A DNA stretch of 64,000 nucleotides. Source: Seohaeicola sp024304985. GTDB taxonomy: Bacteria; Pseudomonadota; Alphaproteobacteria; Rhodobacterales; Rhodobacteraceae. Numbering within the stretch: the stretch's first letter is position 1; the number at the start of each line of letters is the position of its first letter. The notes beneath the pieces are model-generated. The model ran no database searches. It worked only from the letters and a program-made list of their open reading frames with translations, and was not told the DNA's origin. The translations under genes and the position numbers were made by a program. Location of the stretch: NCBI RefSeq assembly GCF_028802875.1, contig NZ_JARAMP010000018.1, positions 22,783 to 86,782 on the forward strand, given 5' to 3'. Below are positions 1-7,758 of the stretch, in pieces.

Positions 1-1490
1 TAGAACTTCAGCTTGTTCTCGACGTAGTTGGGCGCAAACAGGCGGCCATCGGCCATCTTGCCCACGTCCTTGGCGCGGTCGATGATCCGCAGATGCCCTG
101 AACTTTCTTCGATGAAGCCCGCATCGCCCGTGGCGACCCAGCCTTCGGCATCCTTGGTATCGGCGGTGCTTTCGGGGTTCTTGTAGTAACATTCGAAAAC
201 GCCGGGGCTGCGGTAGTAAACCTCGCCATTGTCGCCGATCTTCAGCTCGACCCCCGGTGCTGGCACACCCACGGTATCCGAGCGCACCTCGCCATCGGGC
301 TGCATGGTGATGAACACCGTGGCTTCGGTCTGGCCGTAAAGCTGCTTCAGGTTGATGCCAAGGCTGCGGTAGAAATCGAAGATCTCGGGGCCGATCGCCT
401 CACCGGCGGTATAGCCGATGCGGACACGGCTGAACCCGAGCGTGTTCTTGAGCGGGCCATAGACCAGGATGTTGCCCAAGGCATATTTCAGACGGTCCAT
501 GAACCCGACGGGCTTGCCGTCCAGAATCGACGGGCCCACCTTGCGGGCATGGGCCATAAAGGTGTCGAACAGCCATTTCTTCATGCGGCTGGCGTCTTCC
601 ATCCGGATCATGACGCTGGTCAACTGGGTTTCGAACACGCGAGGCGGGGCGAAGTAGTAGGTCGGCCCGATTTCGCGCAGGTCGGTCATCATGGTTTCGG
701 CGCTTTCGGGGCAATTCACGCAGAAGCCCGTCCAATAGGCCTGCCCGACCGAGAAGATGAAATCGCCCACCCATGCCATCGGCAGATAGGCCAGAATTTC
801 CTCGCCCGGCCCGAGATTGTCGAACTCTGAAGAGTTCTGAGCGCTTTCGATGATGTTGCGATTGCTGAGGACCACGCCCTTGGGTTTGCCCGTGGTGCCC
901 GAAGTGTAGAGCATCACGCAGGTCGAGGTCAGGTCCAGCTTGGCGCGGCGCCGCTCGAGTTCGGGCGTCAATTCATCGCGCGCGGCATGGCCTTGTTCCT
1001 GCACATGTCTGAAGTCATGCAGGTGGGAGTGGTCGTATTTCCGCAATCCGCGGGGATCGAGATAGATCATATGTTCGAACTGGTGCAGGCGATCCTGAAT
1101 CTCGATCACCTTGTCGACCTGTTCCTGATCTTCGGCGATCACGAAGCGCGCGCCGCAATGGTCCAGCACATAGGCCATCTCTTCGGCGGCCGAGTCCTGA
1201 TAGAGCGGCACGGGAACCGCGCCCACGGATTGCGCCGCGACCATCGACCAATACAGTTGTGGCCGGTTGCTGCCGATGATGGCGATGAAATCACCCTCAT
1301 TGACACCAAGGTTGATCAGGCCGCGGGCCAGATTGTTCACTTCGCGTTGAACATCCTTCCACGTCCATGTCTGCCAGATGCCGAATTCCTTTTCACGGTA
1401 AGCGGGCTTGTCCGCGAACCGTTGGGCGTTGCGCTGCAACAGCGCCGGTATGGACGTGTGTCCACCGGTCGCCTGTGACGACTGTGCCAA
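1..1490 (-). CDS. AMP-binding long-chain acyl-CoA synthetase (FadD/FAA1-like), 3' end off the window
   Basis: Activates a fatty or other carboxylic acid as an acyl-adenylate and transfers it to CoA. About 496 codons are visible; the family is usually about 600-650 residues, so the C-terminal subdomain lies beyond the left edge. The adenylate-forming signature YTSGTTGKPKG lies near 866-910, a YGQTEA motif near 325-345, and the WVATGDAG hinge-aspartate motif near 125-145, all on the minus strand. The start is taken as TTG at 1490 because a strong ribosome-binding site (GGGAGGA) lies just upstream and no ATG precedes the conserved N-terminus. It diverges from the sensor kinase at 1707. Whether it is truly fatty-acid specific cannot be told from the visible part. 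Confidence 0.85.
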   Translation of the reverse strand, partial: MAQSSQATGGHTSIPALLQRNAQRFADKPAYREKEFGIWQTWTWKDVQREVNNLARGLINLGVNEGDFIAIIGSNRPQLYWSMVAAQSVGAVPVPLYQDSAAEEMAYVLDHCGARFVIAEDQEQVDKVIEIQDRLHQFEHMIYLDPRGLRKYDHSHLHDFRHVQEQGHAARDELTPELERRRAKLDLTSTCVMLYTSGTTGKPKGVVLSNRNIIESAQNSSEFDNLGPGEEILAYLPMAWVGDFIFSVGQAYWTGFCVNCPESAETMMTDLREIGPTYYFAPPRVFETQLTSVMIRMEDASRMKKWLFDTFMAHARKVGPSILDGKPVGFMDRLKYALGNILVYGPLKNTLGFSRVRIGYTAGEAIGPEIFDFYRSLGINLKQLYGQTEATVFITMQPDGEVRSDTVGVPAPGVELKIGDNGEVYYRSPGVFECYYKNPESTADTKDAEGWVATGDAGFIEESSGHLRIIDRAKDVGKMADGRLFAPNYVENKLKF

Positions 1491-1616
1491 ATCTATTCCT
1501 CCCTTGTGCCCGTTCTCCCTCCGGGCCGGTGACCACCTTGAGCGGCGATTCTTTACCGATCTTTGATGGTGCACCCCTTACGCTCTACGTCAACTTTTTC
1601 CTGATGATTTCCCAAT

Positions 1617-1633
1617 TGTTACGAATTGTAACA
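1617..1633. promoter_or_regulatory. Palindrome TGTTAC-N5-GTAACA, candidate operator
   Basis: A perfect 6-bp inverted repeat with a 5-base centre in the 216-bp gap between the divergent acyl-CoA synthetase (start 1490) and sensor kinase (start 1707). Position and symmetry suggest a dimeric regulator site serving one or both promoters. The cognate regulator is not identifiable here. Confidence 0.4.
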
Positions 1634-1706
1634 GGACGATTCGCGGCCCTTGGCCCTAGGCGGGCGCGTCGCGGAGTGTTAGCCATGTCCCACCAGAGGG
1701 ATGATC

Positions 1707-3629
1707 ATGAGCACGGGACAGATTGATACATCGGCAATGACCATGGCCGGGCTGAACCTGATCCAGCAGGCCTTGTCGATCTATGACAGCGATTTGCGGC
1801 TTGTGGTCTGCAACCGCCCCTTCCGCGAGATGTTCGGCCTGCCTCCGGAACTGACCACGCCGGGGGCCGCCTTCGAGGACACGATCCGCTTTCTGGCCAG
1901 CCGGGGTGAATATGGGCCGGTCGAGGATCTGGACGCTGCGGTGCAGATGCGTGTCGAACAGGCCCGCGCCTTTGAGCCGCATTACATGGAGCGCCTGCGC
2001 CCGGACGGCCGCAGCATCAGCGTCGAAGGCTCGCCCCTGCCGCAGGGGGGCTGGGTGACGGTCTACACCGATATCACCCGCACCAAGCAGCAGGAGGCGT
2101 TGCTGCGCGCCCGGTCGGCCGAGTTGAGTGACAAGGTGCTGTCCTATGCCGAGGAACTGAGCGCGACCAACCGCAAGCTGGAGGCGACGGTCACGGCACT
2201 GGAGGAGGCCAAGCGCCAGCTGACCGAAACCGAAGCGCGCACCCGTCTGACGACCGAGATGATGCCGGCCCATATTTCGCATGTGGGACGTGACCGGTGC
2301 TATACGTTTTCGAACCGCAAGCTGGGGGTGGTGATGCCGGGGCGTCCGGCGAATATCCTTGGCCTGCCGATCCGCACCGCTTTGGGCGAGTCTGCCTATG
2401 CCGCGATCCAGCCGCATCTGGATGCCGCTTTCTTCGGCACGCCCTCGGTTTTTGAGTTCAACGACGAGGAAAGCTCGCGCCGTATCCGCGCGGCCTTTAC
2501 CCCGGATCGTGCCCCGGATGGGCAGATCAACGGGGTCTATATCCTGTCGATGGACGTGACCGAGGAAACGCAGGCCCGCAGCGCCCTGCAACAGACACGG
2601 CGGCGAGAGATGGCGGCGCAACTGACCAGCGGGATGGCGCATGATTTTTCGAACCTGCTGACGATCATCCTTGGCAGCCAGTCGCGTCTGCAACGGATGA
2701 GCCTGCCGCCTGATGCGCGCGATCTGGTGACGGCAACACTATCCGCAGCCCATCGCGGCGGCGCGCTGCTGAACCGGATCGCCGATATCACCGGCGCGCG
2801 GGAATGGCACCCCGCACCGGCCGATCTGCGCGCGGTGCTGGCTGATCTTGACACGCTGGCCGCCCCTGCGCTGCCGCCGGGGATCACCCTGACCATCCGC
2901 AATGACATCGCCCATGACGCGCTGATGCTGGATACCGGCATGTTGCAGGATTCGCTTCTGAACCTGATCCTGAACGCGCGCGACGCTTGTGGCGCGGCGG
3001 GTGAGATCATGCTGGATGTCACGGCGCTGCAGGATACATGGGCCGAGTTCACTGTCAGCGACACCGGCCCCGGATTTTCCGAGGCGGCGCTGGAACATGC
3101 CTTGGAGCCCTTCTTCACCACCAAGGGCGGCGAAGGCACGGGTCTGGGGCTGGCCATGGTCTATGACATGGTCAAGCTGGCCGGAGGCCGTGTCTGGATC
3201 GGCAATACCGAGAGCGGTGGACAGGTTCGGCTGCGCTTGCCGCTGCGCCCCTCGGCCCTGCCGCTGGTGCCGGGGCTGGTGCTGCTGGTCGAGGACAGCC
3301 CCGACCTGCGCGCGGGCATCCGCGAGATGCTGCGCGATCAGGGGCATGCGGTGATCGAGGCCGCGACCGTGGAGGAAGCACTGGCCCTGTTGGCGCAACT
3401 GCCTGATATTTCGCTGATCCTGTCGGATATCACGCTGGAAGGGGATGCCACCGGACTGGACCTTCTGGGCCGTCTGCCCGAGGGGCATCCACCTTGCCTG
3501 CTGATGACCTCCTTGCCGCCCGATCATCCCTGTCATGTCGCCGCGAGCGCGCAGGTTCCGGTGCTGACCAAGCCCTTCACAGCCACAGGCCTGCATGCCT
3601 TTCTGCAAAGGGGGGCTACGCCGGAATGA
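1707..3629 (+). CDS. PAS-domain hybrid sensor histidine kinase with C-terminal receiver
   Basis: Soluble two-component hybrid kinase, about 640 residues, with no membrane segment. Order: PAS-type domain (about 10-130), coiled linker (about 130-185), second PAS-like domain (about 185-285), H-box with MAHDFSNLL (His about 312), N-box NLILNARDACG (about 419), G1 DTGPGFS (about 452), G2 EGTGLGLA (about 476), then a receiver (about 525-638) with Asp about 574 in LILSDITL and Lys in LTKPF. ATG at 1707 is preferred over the in-frame ATG at 1701 because AGAGGG abuts 1701 but is 6 bases from 1707. Its stop overlaps the start of the response regulator (ATGA), so the two are a cognate pair. The lack of transmembrane segments points to a cytoplasmic signal. 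Confidence 0.88.
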   Translation: MSTGQIDTSAMTMAGLNLIQQALSIYDSDLRLVVCNRPFREMFGLPPELTTPGAAFEDTIRFLASRGEYGPVEDLDAAVQMRVEQARAFEPHYMERLRPDGRSISVEGSPLPQGGWVTVYTDITRTKQQEALLRARSAELSDKVLSYAEELSATNRKLEATVTALEEAKRQLTETEARTRLTTEMMPAHISHVGRDRCYTFSNRKLGVVMPGRPANILGLPIRTALGESAYAAIQPHLDAAFFGTPSVFEFNDEESSRRIRAAFTPDRAPDGQINGVYILSMDVTEETQARSALQQTRRREMAAQLTSGMAHDFSNLLTIILGSQSRLQRMSLPPDARDLVTATLSAAHRGGALLNRIADITGAREWHPAPADLRAVLADLDTLAAPALPPGITLTIRNDIAHDALMLDTGMLQDSLLNLILNARDACGAAGEIMLDVTALQDTWAEFTVSDTGPGFSEAALEHALEPFFTTKGGEGTGLGLAMVYDMVKLAGGRVWIGNTESGGQVRLRLPLRPSALPLVPGLVLLVEDSPDLRAGIREMLRDQGHAVIEAATVEEALALLAQLPDISLILSDITLEGDATGLDLLGRLPEGHPPCLLMTSLPPDHPCHVAASAQVPVLTKPFTATGLHAFLQRGATPE

Positions 3630-4330
3630 CCGCGCCTCTTGTCACGATTCTGGACGATGAACCGGCGATCCGGAACATGCTGGCCCATGCGCTGACCGAG
3701 GCTGGGTTCCGCACGATGAGTTTTGGGCGCGCCACGGAGTTCGAGGCGGCATTGAAAACCGCGACGCCGGATATCTGTCTGGTCGATCTGTCCCTGCCTG
3801 ACCGGGACGGGCTGACGCTGGTGCATCGGCTGGCGCTGGAACAGGGGGCGGTTGTCATCATCATCTCGGGACGCGCGCAGGTGCAGGATCGCGTGACGGG
3901 GCTGGAACTGGGGGCAGATGACTACATCATCAAACCCTTCGATCCTGCCGAGGTCGTGGCCCGTATCCGCGCCCGCCTGCGCCGCGGGCAGGTCACGACC
4001 CAGACCGGCCAGACCGCGCGCTTCAACGGCTGGACCGCGCATTTCGACAGCTACACGCTCAGGGATGAGAGTGGAGCCGAGACACCCTTTTCCCATGCCG
4101 AGGGCGAGGTGCTGCGCCTGTTTCTGGAGCGGCCCAAGCGCTTGATCTCACGCGCGATGATGCAGGAAATTCTGGGCGGGGCGGCAGGCGACAGTTTCGA
4201 CCGGGCGATGGATGTGCGCATCTCTAGGCTGCGCACCAAGCTGCGCGAGGACCCCAAGAACCCGCGCCTGATCAAGACGATCTATGGCGCGGGCTATATC
4301 TTTGTGGGTGATGTGGTCTGGACCGGATAG
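3626..4330 (+). CDS. OmpR/PhoB-family response regulator
   Basis: DNA-binding response regulator of 234 residues. The N-terminal receiver has the acidic pair D10-D11, phosphoacceptor D54 (ICLVDLSLPD), S81 and K103 (DDYIIKPFD). The C-terminal winged helix ends with RAMDVRISRLRTKL and the wing IKTIYGAGYIF. ATG at 3626 overlaps the kinase TGA, so translation is probably coupled and the hybrid kinase is the likely partner. Targets are unknown; the divergent acyl-CoA synthetase is one candidate. The hairpin at 4338-4354 follows closely. Confidence 0.92.
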   Translation: MTAPLVTILDDEPAIRNMLAHALTEAGFRTMSFGRATEFEAALKTATPDICLVDLSLPDRDGLTLVHRLALEQGAVVIIISGRAQVQDRVTGLELGADDYIIKPFDPAEVVARIRARLRRGQVTTQTGQTARFNGWTAHFDSYTLRDESGAETPFSHAEGEVLRLFLERPKRLISRAMMQEILGGAAGDSFDRAMDVRISRLRTKLREDPKNPRLIKTIYGAGYIFVGDVVWTG

Positions 4331-4337
4331 GTCAGGA

Positions 4338-4354
4338 CCGGGGTTCCACCCCGG
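4338..4354. terminator. GC hairpin CCGGGG-TTCCA-CCCCGG without T tract
   Basis: A perfect 6-bp stem with a 5-base loop lies 8 bases after the response regulator stop and between convergent genes. There is no U tract, so it may be an mRNA 3'-end stabiliser or part of an intergenic repeat rather than a classical intrinsic terminator. Confidence 0.4.
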
Positions 4355-4359
4355 ACCCC

Positions 4360-4383
4360 GGGATATTTCCGGCAAGAAGAAGC
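4360..4383 (-). repeat. Intergenic repeat copy A (partial, inverted)
   Basis: Read on the minus strand this is GCTTCTTCTTGCCGGAAATATCCC, directly after the stop of the M20 amidohydrolase. It matches the first half of the elements at 40568, 48768 and 55532, but lacks their GCGCGGAGCGCATCC half and instead joins the hairpin at 4338-4354. Confidence 0.6.
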
Positions 4384-4384
4384 T

Positions 4385-5590
4385 TCAGCGGGTCTTTGCC
4401 AGATCGGGGAGCGCGGCAGCCATGACGTGAAGCCCGGTCAGCAAGTCGTCTTCTGCTGTATCTTCGGCGAAGGCGTGGCTGATCCCATTGATGGACGGCA
4501 CGAACATCATCGCGGCGGGCATCAGGGCCGCGACATTGGTTGCGTCGTGCAACGCGCCGGATTGCATCTCGCGCCAGCGGCCGGGAACGTGGGATTCAGC
4601 GGATTTGCCCAATGCGGCGCGGAAGGACGGGTCCATTGCCACGGATTCCAGCCCCAGCATGTCCGAGAAGGACAGGCTCATGCCATGGGCGGCGGCGATT
4701 TCGGCAACGGTGTCGCGGATCACATCCTCCATCCGCTTGAGGCGCGCCGTGTCGCCGTCGCGCCATTGCATCGAGAATTCCACCCGCCCCGGCACGATGG
4801 AATGGGCCCCGGGATGCAGGCTGACATGACCGATGGTCCAGACGGACTGCGGTGTCACGATGTTGCGCAGACGGTCGTTCAGCGCGGCGTTGAAGGCCGA
4901 GAGTGCCTGAAACGCGTCGCGGCGGCGGTGCATGGGTGTGGTGCCCGCGTGGTTCTGCTCGCCCTCCATCGTGATGGTCATGTCGCGGATGCCGACGATG
5001 TCGGTGACCACCCCGACGGCCTGCCCGGATTCATGCAGCCACGGCCCCTGTTCGATGTGACATTCGACAAAGCCGGTGAAGCGTTTGGGGTCGATGGGTT
5101 CGCCCGTCAGATGCGCCATCGCGGCCCGCGCCGCCGCAAAGGTGACGCCTGCGCTGTCGGTCAGGGTATCGGCACGCGCCAGCGGAAGTTGCCCCGCCCA
5201 GATCGCGCTGCCGGTGGTGACACCGAAGCGGCCTTCTTCGTCCTGGAAATTGGCGACCGAGACAGGCGGGCCGCCAGCCTCCTGCGTGGAACGGGCGATT
5301 TCGAGGGCGATGACGACACCCAGCGCCCCGTCGAGCCACCCGCCTTCGGGTTGGCTGTCGCTATGCGATCCCATCAGAAGGGAACGTCCGGGGGCAAGAC
5401 CGAAGAGGTTTCCCACCGCATCGAAGCGCGGCTCCAGCCCCGCGTCGCGCATCCGCCCTGCAAGCCATTCGCGCGCAGCGATATCGGCTGCGGAATAGGC
5501 CGGGCGGACCACGCCCTTTCCGATTCCTGATGCCCCGAACTGCCGCAGATCATGCAGATCCTTGAGAAACCTTTCGCCATTCACCTGCAT
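4385..5590 (-). CDS. M20-family Zn hydrolase: N-carbamoyl-L-amino-acid hydrolase / allantoate amidohydrolase
   Basis: Amidohydrolase of 401 residues, typical length for the hydantoinase/carbamoylase (AmaB/HyuC/AllC) branch of M20. Visible family marks are GSHSDSQPEGGWLDGALGV (metal His/Asp and the following Asp), FQDEEGRFG (Glu pair), VECHIEQGP, and the dimerisation-domain motif GEQNHAGTTPMHRRRDA. The reaction removes a carbamoyl or ureido group from an N-carbamoyl amino acid, or acts on allantoate or ureidoglycolate. A purine role is conceivable because a urate hydroxylase lies 14 kb away, but the two are not adjacent and the motifs do not discriminate substrates. It is transcribed convergently with the response regulator. 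Confidence 0.88.
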   Translation of the reverse strand: MQVNGERFLKDLHDLRQFGASGIGKGVVRPAYSAADIAAREWLAGRMRDAGLEPRFDAVGNLFGLAPGRSLLMGSHSDSQPEGGWLDGALGVVIALEIARSTQEAGGPPVSVANFQDEEGRFGVTTGSAIWAGQLPLARADTLTDSAGVTFAAARAAMAHLTGEPIDPKRFTGFVECHIEQGPWLHESGQAVGVVTDIVGIRDMTITMEGEQNHAGTTPMHRRRDAFQALSAFNAALNDRLRNIVTPQSVWTIGHVSLHPGAHSIVPGRVEFSMQWRDGDTARLKRMEDVIRDTVAEIAAAHGMSLSFSDMLGLESVAMDPSFRAALGKSAESHVPGRWREMQSGALHDATNVAALMPAAMMFVPSINGISHAFAEDTAEDDLLTGLHVMAAALPDLAKTR

Positions 5591-5719
5591 CCGACGCCCT
5601 TTCCTGTCTGTCGGCTGTTACACAATCTTCATCCGCCGGGGATGTCCAGTGCGCGGCTTGGCGGTTGCGCTGCCGCCGGTGCTGGCCTAGGTCTGCGGCG
5701 CAGTCAGATGGAGAGGCGG

Positions 5720-6379
5720 ATGTCGCAGATCACCCTTGTCCGGCATGGACAGGCCCAAACCGGGGCACGGGACGAACATGGCTATGACAAGCTGAGCCCC
5801 CTTGGCCATCAGCAGGCGGCGTGGCTGGGCGAGCATCTGACCGAGACGCGCGAGCAGATCAGCCGCGTCTATTGCGGCACGCTGATCCGGCATCTGGAAA
5901 CAGCCGCCGCTATGGGGGCTGGGCAATATGCCGAGATCGTGCAGGACCCGCGGCTGAACGAGATGGAATTCTTCACGCTGGCGCAGCTTTACGGAACGCA
6001 ACACGGCGCGGCCCTGCCCGACTCGCGCGAGGGTTTCGTCAGCTACATGCCGCGTCTTCTGGCTGCGTGGGAGGCGGACGAGATCGACAGCCCGCCCGAA
6101 ACATTCGCCGATTTCACGGCACGGGTGACCGATGCGATCACCGAGATTGCGGGGGGACGTGGTCCTGCGCTGGTGGTGACATCGGGTGGATTGATCGGGA
6201 TGGTGCTGCGGCAAACGATGGGGTTGGGCACGCCTGCCTTTGCGCGGGCCTGCATTGCGATCATGAATACATCCGTGCACCGCTTGCATCGGCTGGGCAG
6301 TGATATGGCGCTGACCCAGTTCAACGCAGTGCCGCATCTGGACCGGCCCGACCGGCAATACGCACAAACGCATCTTTAA
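5720..6379 (+). CDS. Histidine phosphatase-superfamily protein with altered second His
   Basis: Phosphoglycerate-mutase-like protein of 219 residues. The nucleophile motif LVRHGQ (His9) is present. The second catalytic histidine, usually in a V-S-H-G-G context near the C-terminus, is replaced: the sequence reads VVTSGG with Ser155 at the histidine position. The activity may therefore be altered or lost, or this may be a subfamily that uses another residue. ATG at 5720 is chosen because GGAGAGG sits just upstream and the fold begins at once; an earlier in-frame ATG lies 12 bases before. It stands alone between the M20 hydrolase (divergent) and the saccharopine operon. Confidence 0.8.
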   Translation: MSQITLVRHGQAQTGARDEHGYDKLSPLGHQQAAWLGEHLTETREQISRVYCGTLIRHLETAAAMGAGQYAEIVQDPRLNEMEFFTLAQLYGTQHGAALPDSREGFVSYMPRLLAAWEADEIDSPPETFADFTARVTDAITEIAGGRGPALVVTSGGLIGMVLRQTMGLGTPAFARACIAIMNTSVHRLHRLGSDMALTQFNAVPHLDRPDRQYAQTHL

Positions 6380-6435
6380 GACGCTCTTGGCCTTGTCTAT
6401 GGTGCGGGCCAATTCACCTGCTGAAAGACCTGAAC

Positions 6436-7491
6436 ATGACACATCTGTGGGTGCGCGCCGAACAGCGCGCCAATGAGGAACGGGTCGGCCTGACTCCCGA
6501 AGGTTGTGCCGCGCTGATCAAGGCCGGTGTGCGGGTCACGGTCGAGGACAGCGATGTCCGCGCGATTCCGATCGAAGGGTATCGCCGCGCTGGCGCCAAT
6601 ATTGCCGCGCAGAACGCATGGCCCGGTGCGCCTGCAGATGCGATCATCTTCGGCCTGAAGGAACTGCCCGAGGATGGAACACCTCTGTCGCATCGTCACA
6701 TCATGTTCGGCCATGCCTTCAAGGGACAACCGGCCGGGCAAGAGTTGCTCAAGCGGTTCAAGGCCGGGGGCGGCACGCTTTACGATCTGGAATATCTTGT
6801 CGATGCGAACGGCCGCCGGGTCGCGGCCTTTGGTTATTGGGCGGGATTCGCGGGGGCTGCTGTCTCGCTGAAATGCTGGATCGCGCAGCAGAGGGGCGGA
6901 ATCTGCGGGCCGATCGGGGTTTATGCCGGGCGTGACGCCCTGGTGGCGGACCTGACCCAAGAGATGCGCAGCATCGCGCAGGACCGTCCCCGCGCCATCG
7001 TCATCGGTGCGCTGGGGCGTGTGGGCACCGGCGCATCCGACCTTTGCGAGGCGATGGGACTGCAAGTCACGCGCTGGGACATGGCCGAGACCGCCAGCGG
7101 TGGGCCGTTCCCGCAGATCATGGAGCATGAGATTTTCCTCAACTGCATCCTCGCCCGGCCCGGCACGCCCGTGTTCGTGCCCGCGAGCGCGCCGACCGAT
7201 CCGCGCAATCTGACGGTGATCGGCGATATCGCCTGCGACCCGACCAGTGATTTTTCTCCGATCAAGGTCTATGATCGCACGACAACATGGGCGGAACCCG
7301 CCTTGCGCGTGCATGATGCGCCACCGCTGGACGTGACCGCGATCGACAATCTGCCCTCGATGCTGCCGGTGGAAAGTTCGCAGGATTACGCGGACCAATT
7401 GCTGCCGACCCTTCTGGAACTGCATTCTCTTGAAACCGGCGTCTGGGGGCGTGCGCGTGACACGTTCCTGACCCATCTGGCAAAGGTCTGA
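6436..7491 (+). CDS. Saccharopine dehydrogenase, L-lysine-forming type (LYS1/LKR-like)
   Basis: Protein of 351 residues related to the alanine dehydrogenase/transhydrogenase fold used by LYS1 and by the lysine-ketoglutarate reductase half of the bifunctional eukaryotic enzyme. It opens with HLWVRAEQRANEERVGLTPEG, the usual substrate-binding N-terminus, and carries a VIGALGRVGTG dinucleotide-binding loop. With the gene at 7759 it would convert lysine plus 2-oxoglutarate to saccharopine and then to aminoadipate semialdehyde plus glutamate. Catabolic direction is inferred, since these bacteria make lysine by the diaminopimelate route. First gene of an operon with 1-14 bp gaps; a terminator follows at 8933. 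Confidence 0.88.
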   Translation: MTHLWVRAEQRANEERVGLTPEGCAALIKAGVRVTVEDSDVRAIPIEGYRRAGANIAAQNAWPGAPADAIIFGLKELPEDGTPLSHRHIMFGHAFKGQPAGQELLKRFKAGGGTLYDLEYLVDANGRRVAAFGYWAGFAGAAVSLKCWIAQQRGGICGPIGVYAGRDALVADLTQEMRSIAQDRPRAIVIGALGRVGTGASDLCEAMGLQVTRWDMAETASGGPFPQIMEHEIFLNCILARPGTPVFVPASAPTDPRNLTVIGDIACDPTSDFSPIKVYDRTTTWAEPALRVHDAPPLDVTAIDNLPSMLPVESSQDYADQLLPTLLELHSLETGVWGRARDTFLTHLAKV

Positions 7492-7492
7492 C

Positions 7493-7744
7493 ATGACGCC
7501 TCTTTACATCGGCTATGCCGCTGCCGTCCTTGGGACGATCTGCTGGATCCCGCAGGCCCTTCAGGTCTGGCGGACACGCGATACGCGCAGCCTGTCGCTG
7601 ATCGCGCAGTTGCTGTTTCTGGCCACGGTCTCGCTGTGGCTGGTCTACGGGATCATGATCGTCGACTGGCCCTTGATTCTGGCCAATATCGTTTCGGTCA
7701 CGGCGATGATCGCCATCGTCACAGCCAAGCTGAAGTTCAAATAA
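7493..7744 (+). CDS. SemiSWEET / PQ-loop small transporter
   Basis: An 83-residue protein with three predicted membrane helices and the PQ motif in helix 1 (CWIPQALQVW, Pro20-Gln21), followed by TRDTRSLS, the classic SemiSWEET loop. Such proteins dimerise to form a small-solute uniporter; characterised ones move sugars. It lies between the two saccharopine dehydrogenase genes with 1 bp before and 14 bp after, so it is almost certainly co-transcribed. The context suggests a role linked to lysine or a pathway intermediate, which is inference. Confidence 0.88.
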   Translation: MTPLYIGYAAAVLGTICWIPQALQVWRTRDTRSLSLIAQLLFLATVSLWLVYGIMIVDWPLILANIVSVTAMIAIVTAKLKFK

Positions 7745-7758
7745 GGAAAGGAACACCC

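Noticed and set aside
1656..2693. 345-codon minus-strand open frame opposite the hybrid kinase
   Set aside because: No motif and overlaps the PAS and H-box coding region of a clear kinase.
4427..5530. 367-codon plus-strand open frame opposite the M20 hydrolase
   Set aside because: Antisense shadow; the minus-strand frame carries metal-binding motifs typical of M20 enzymes.
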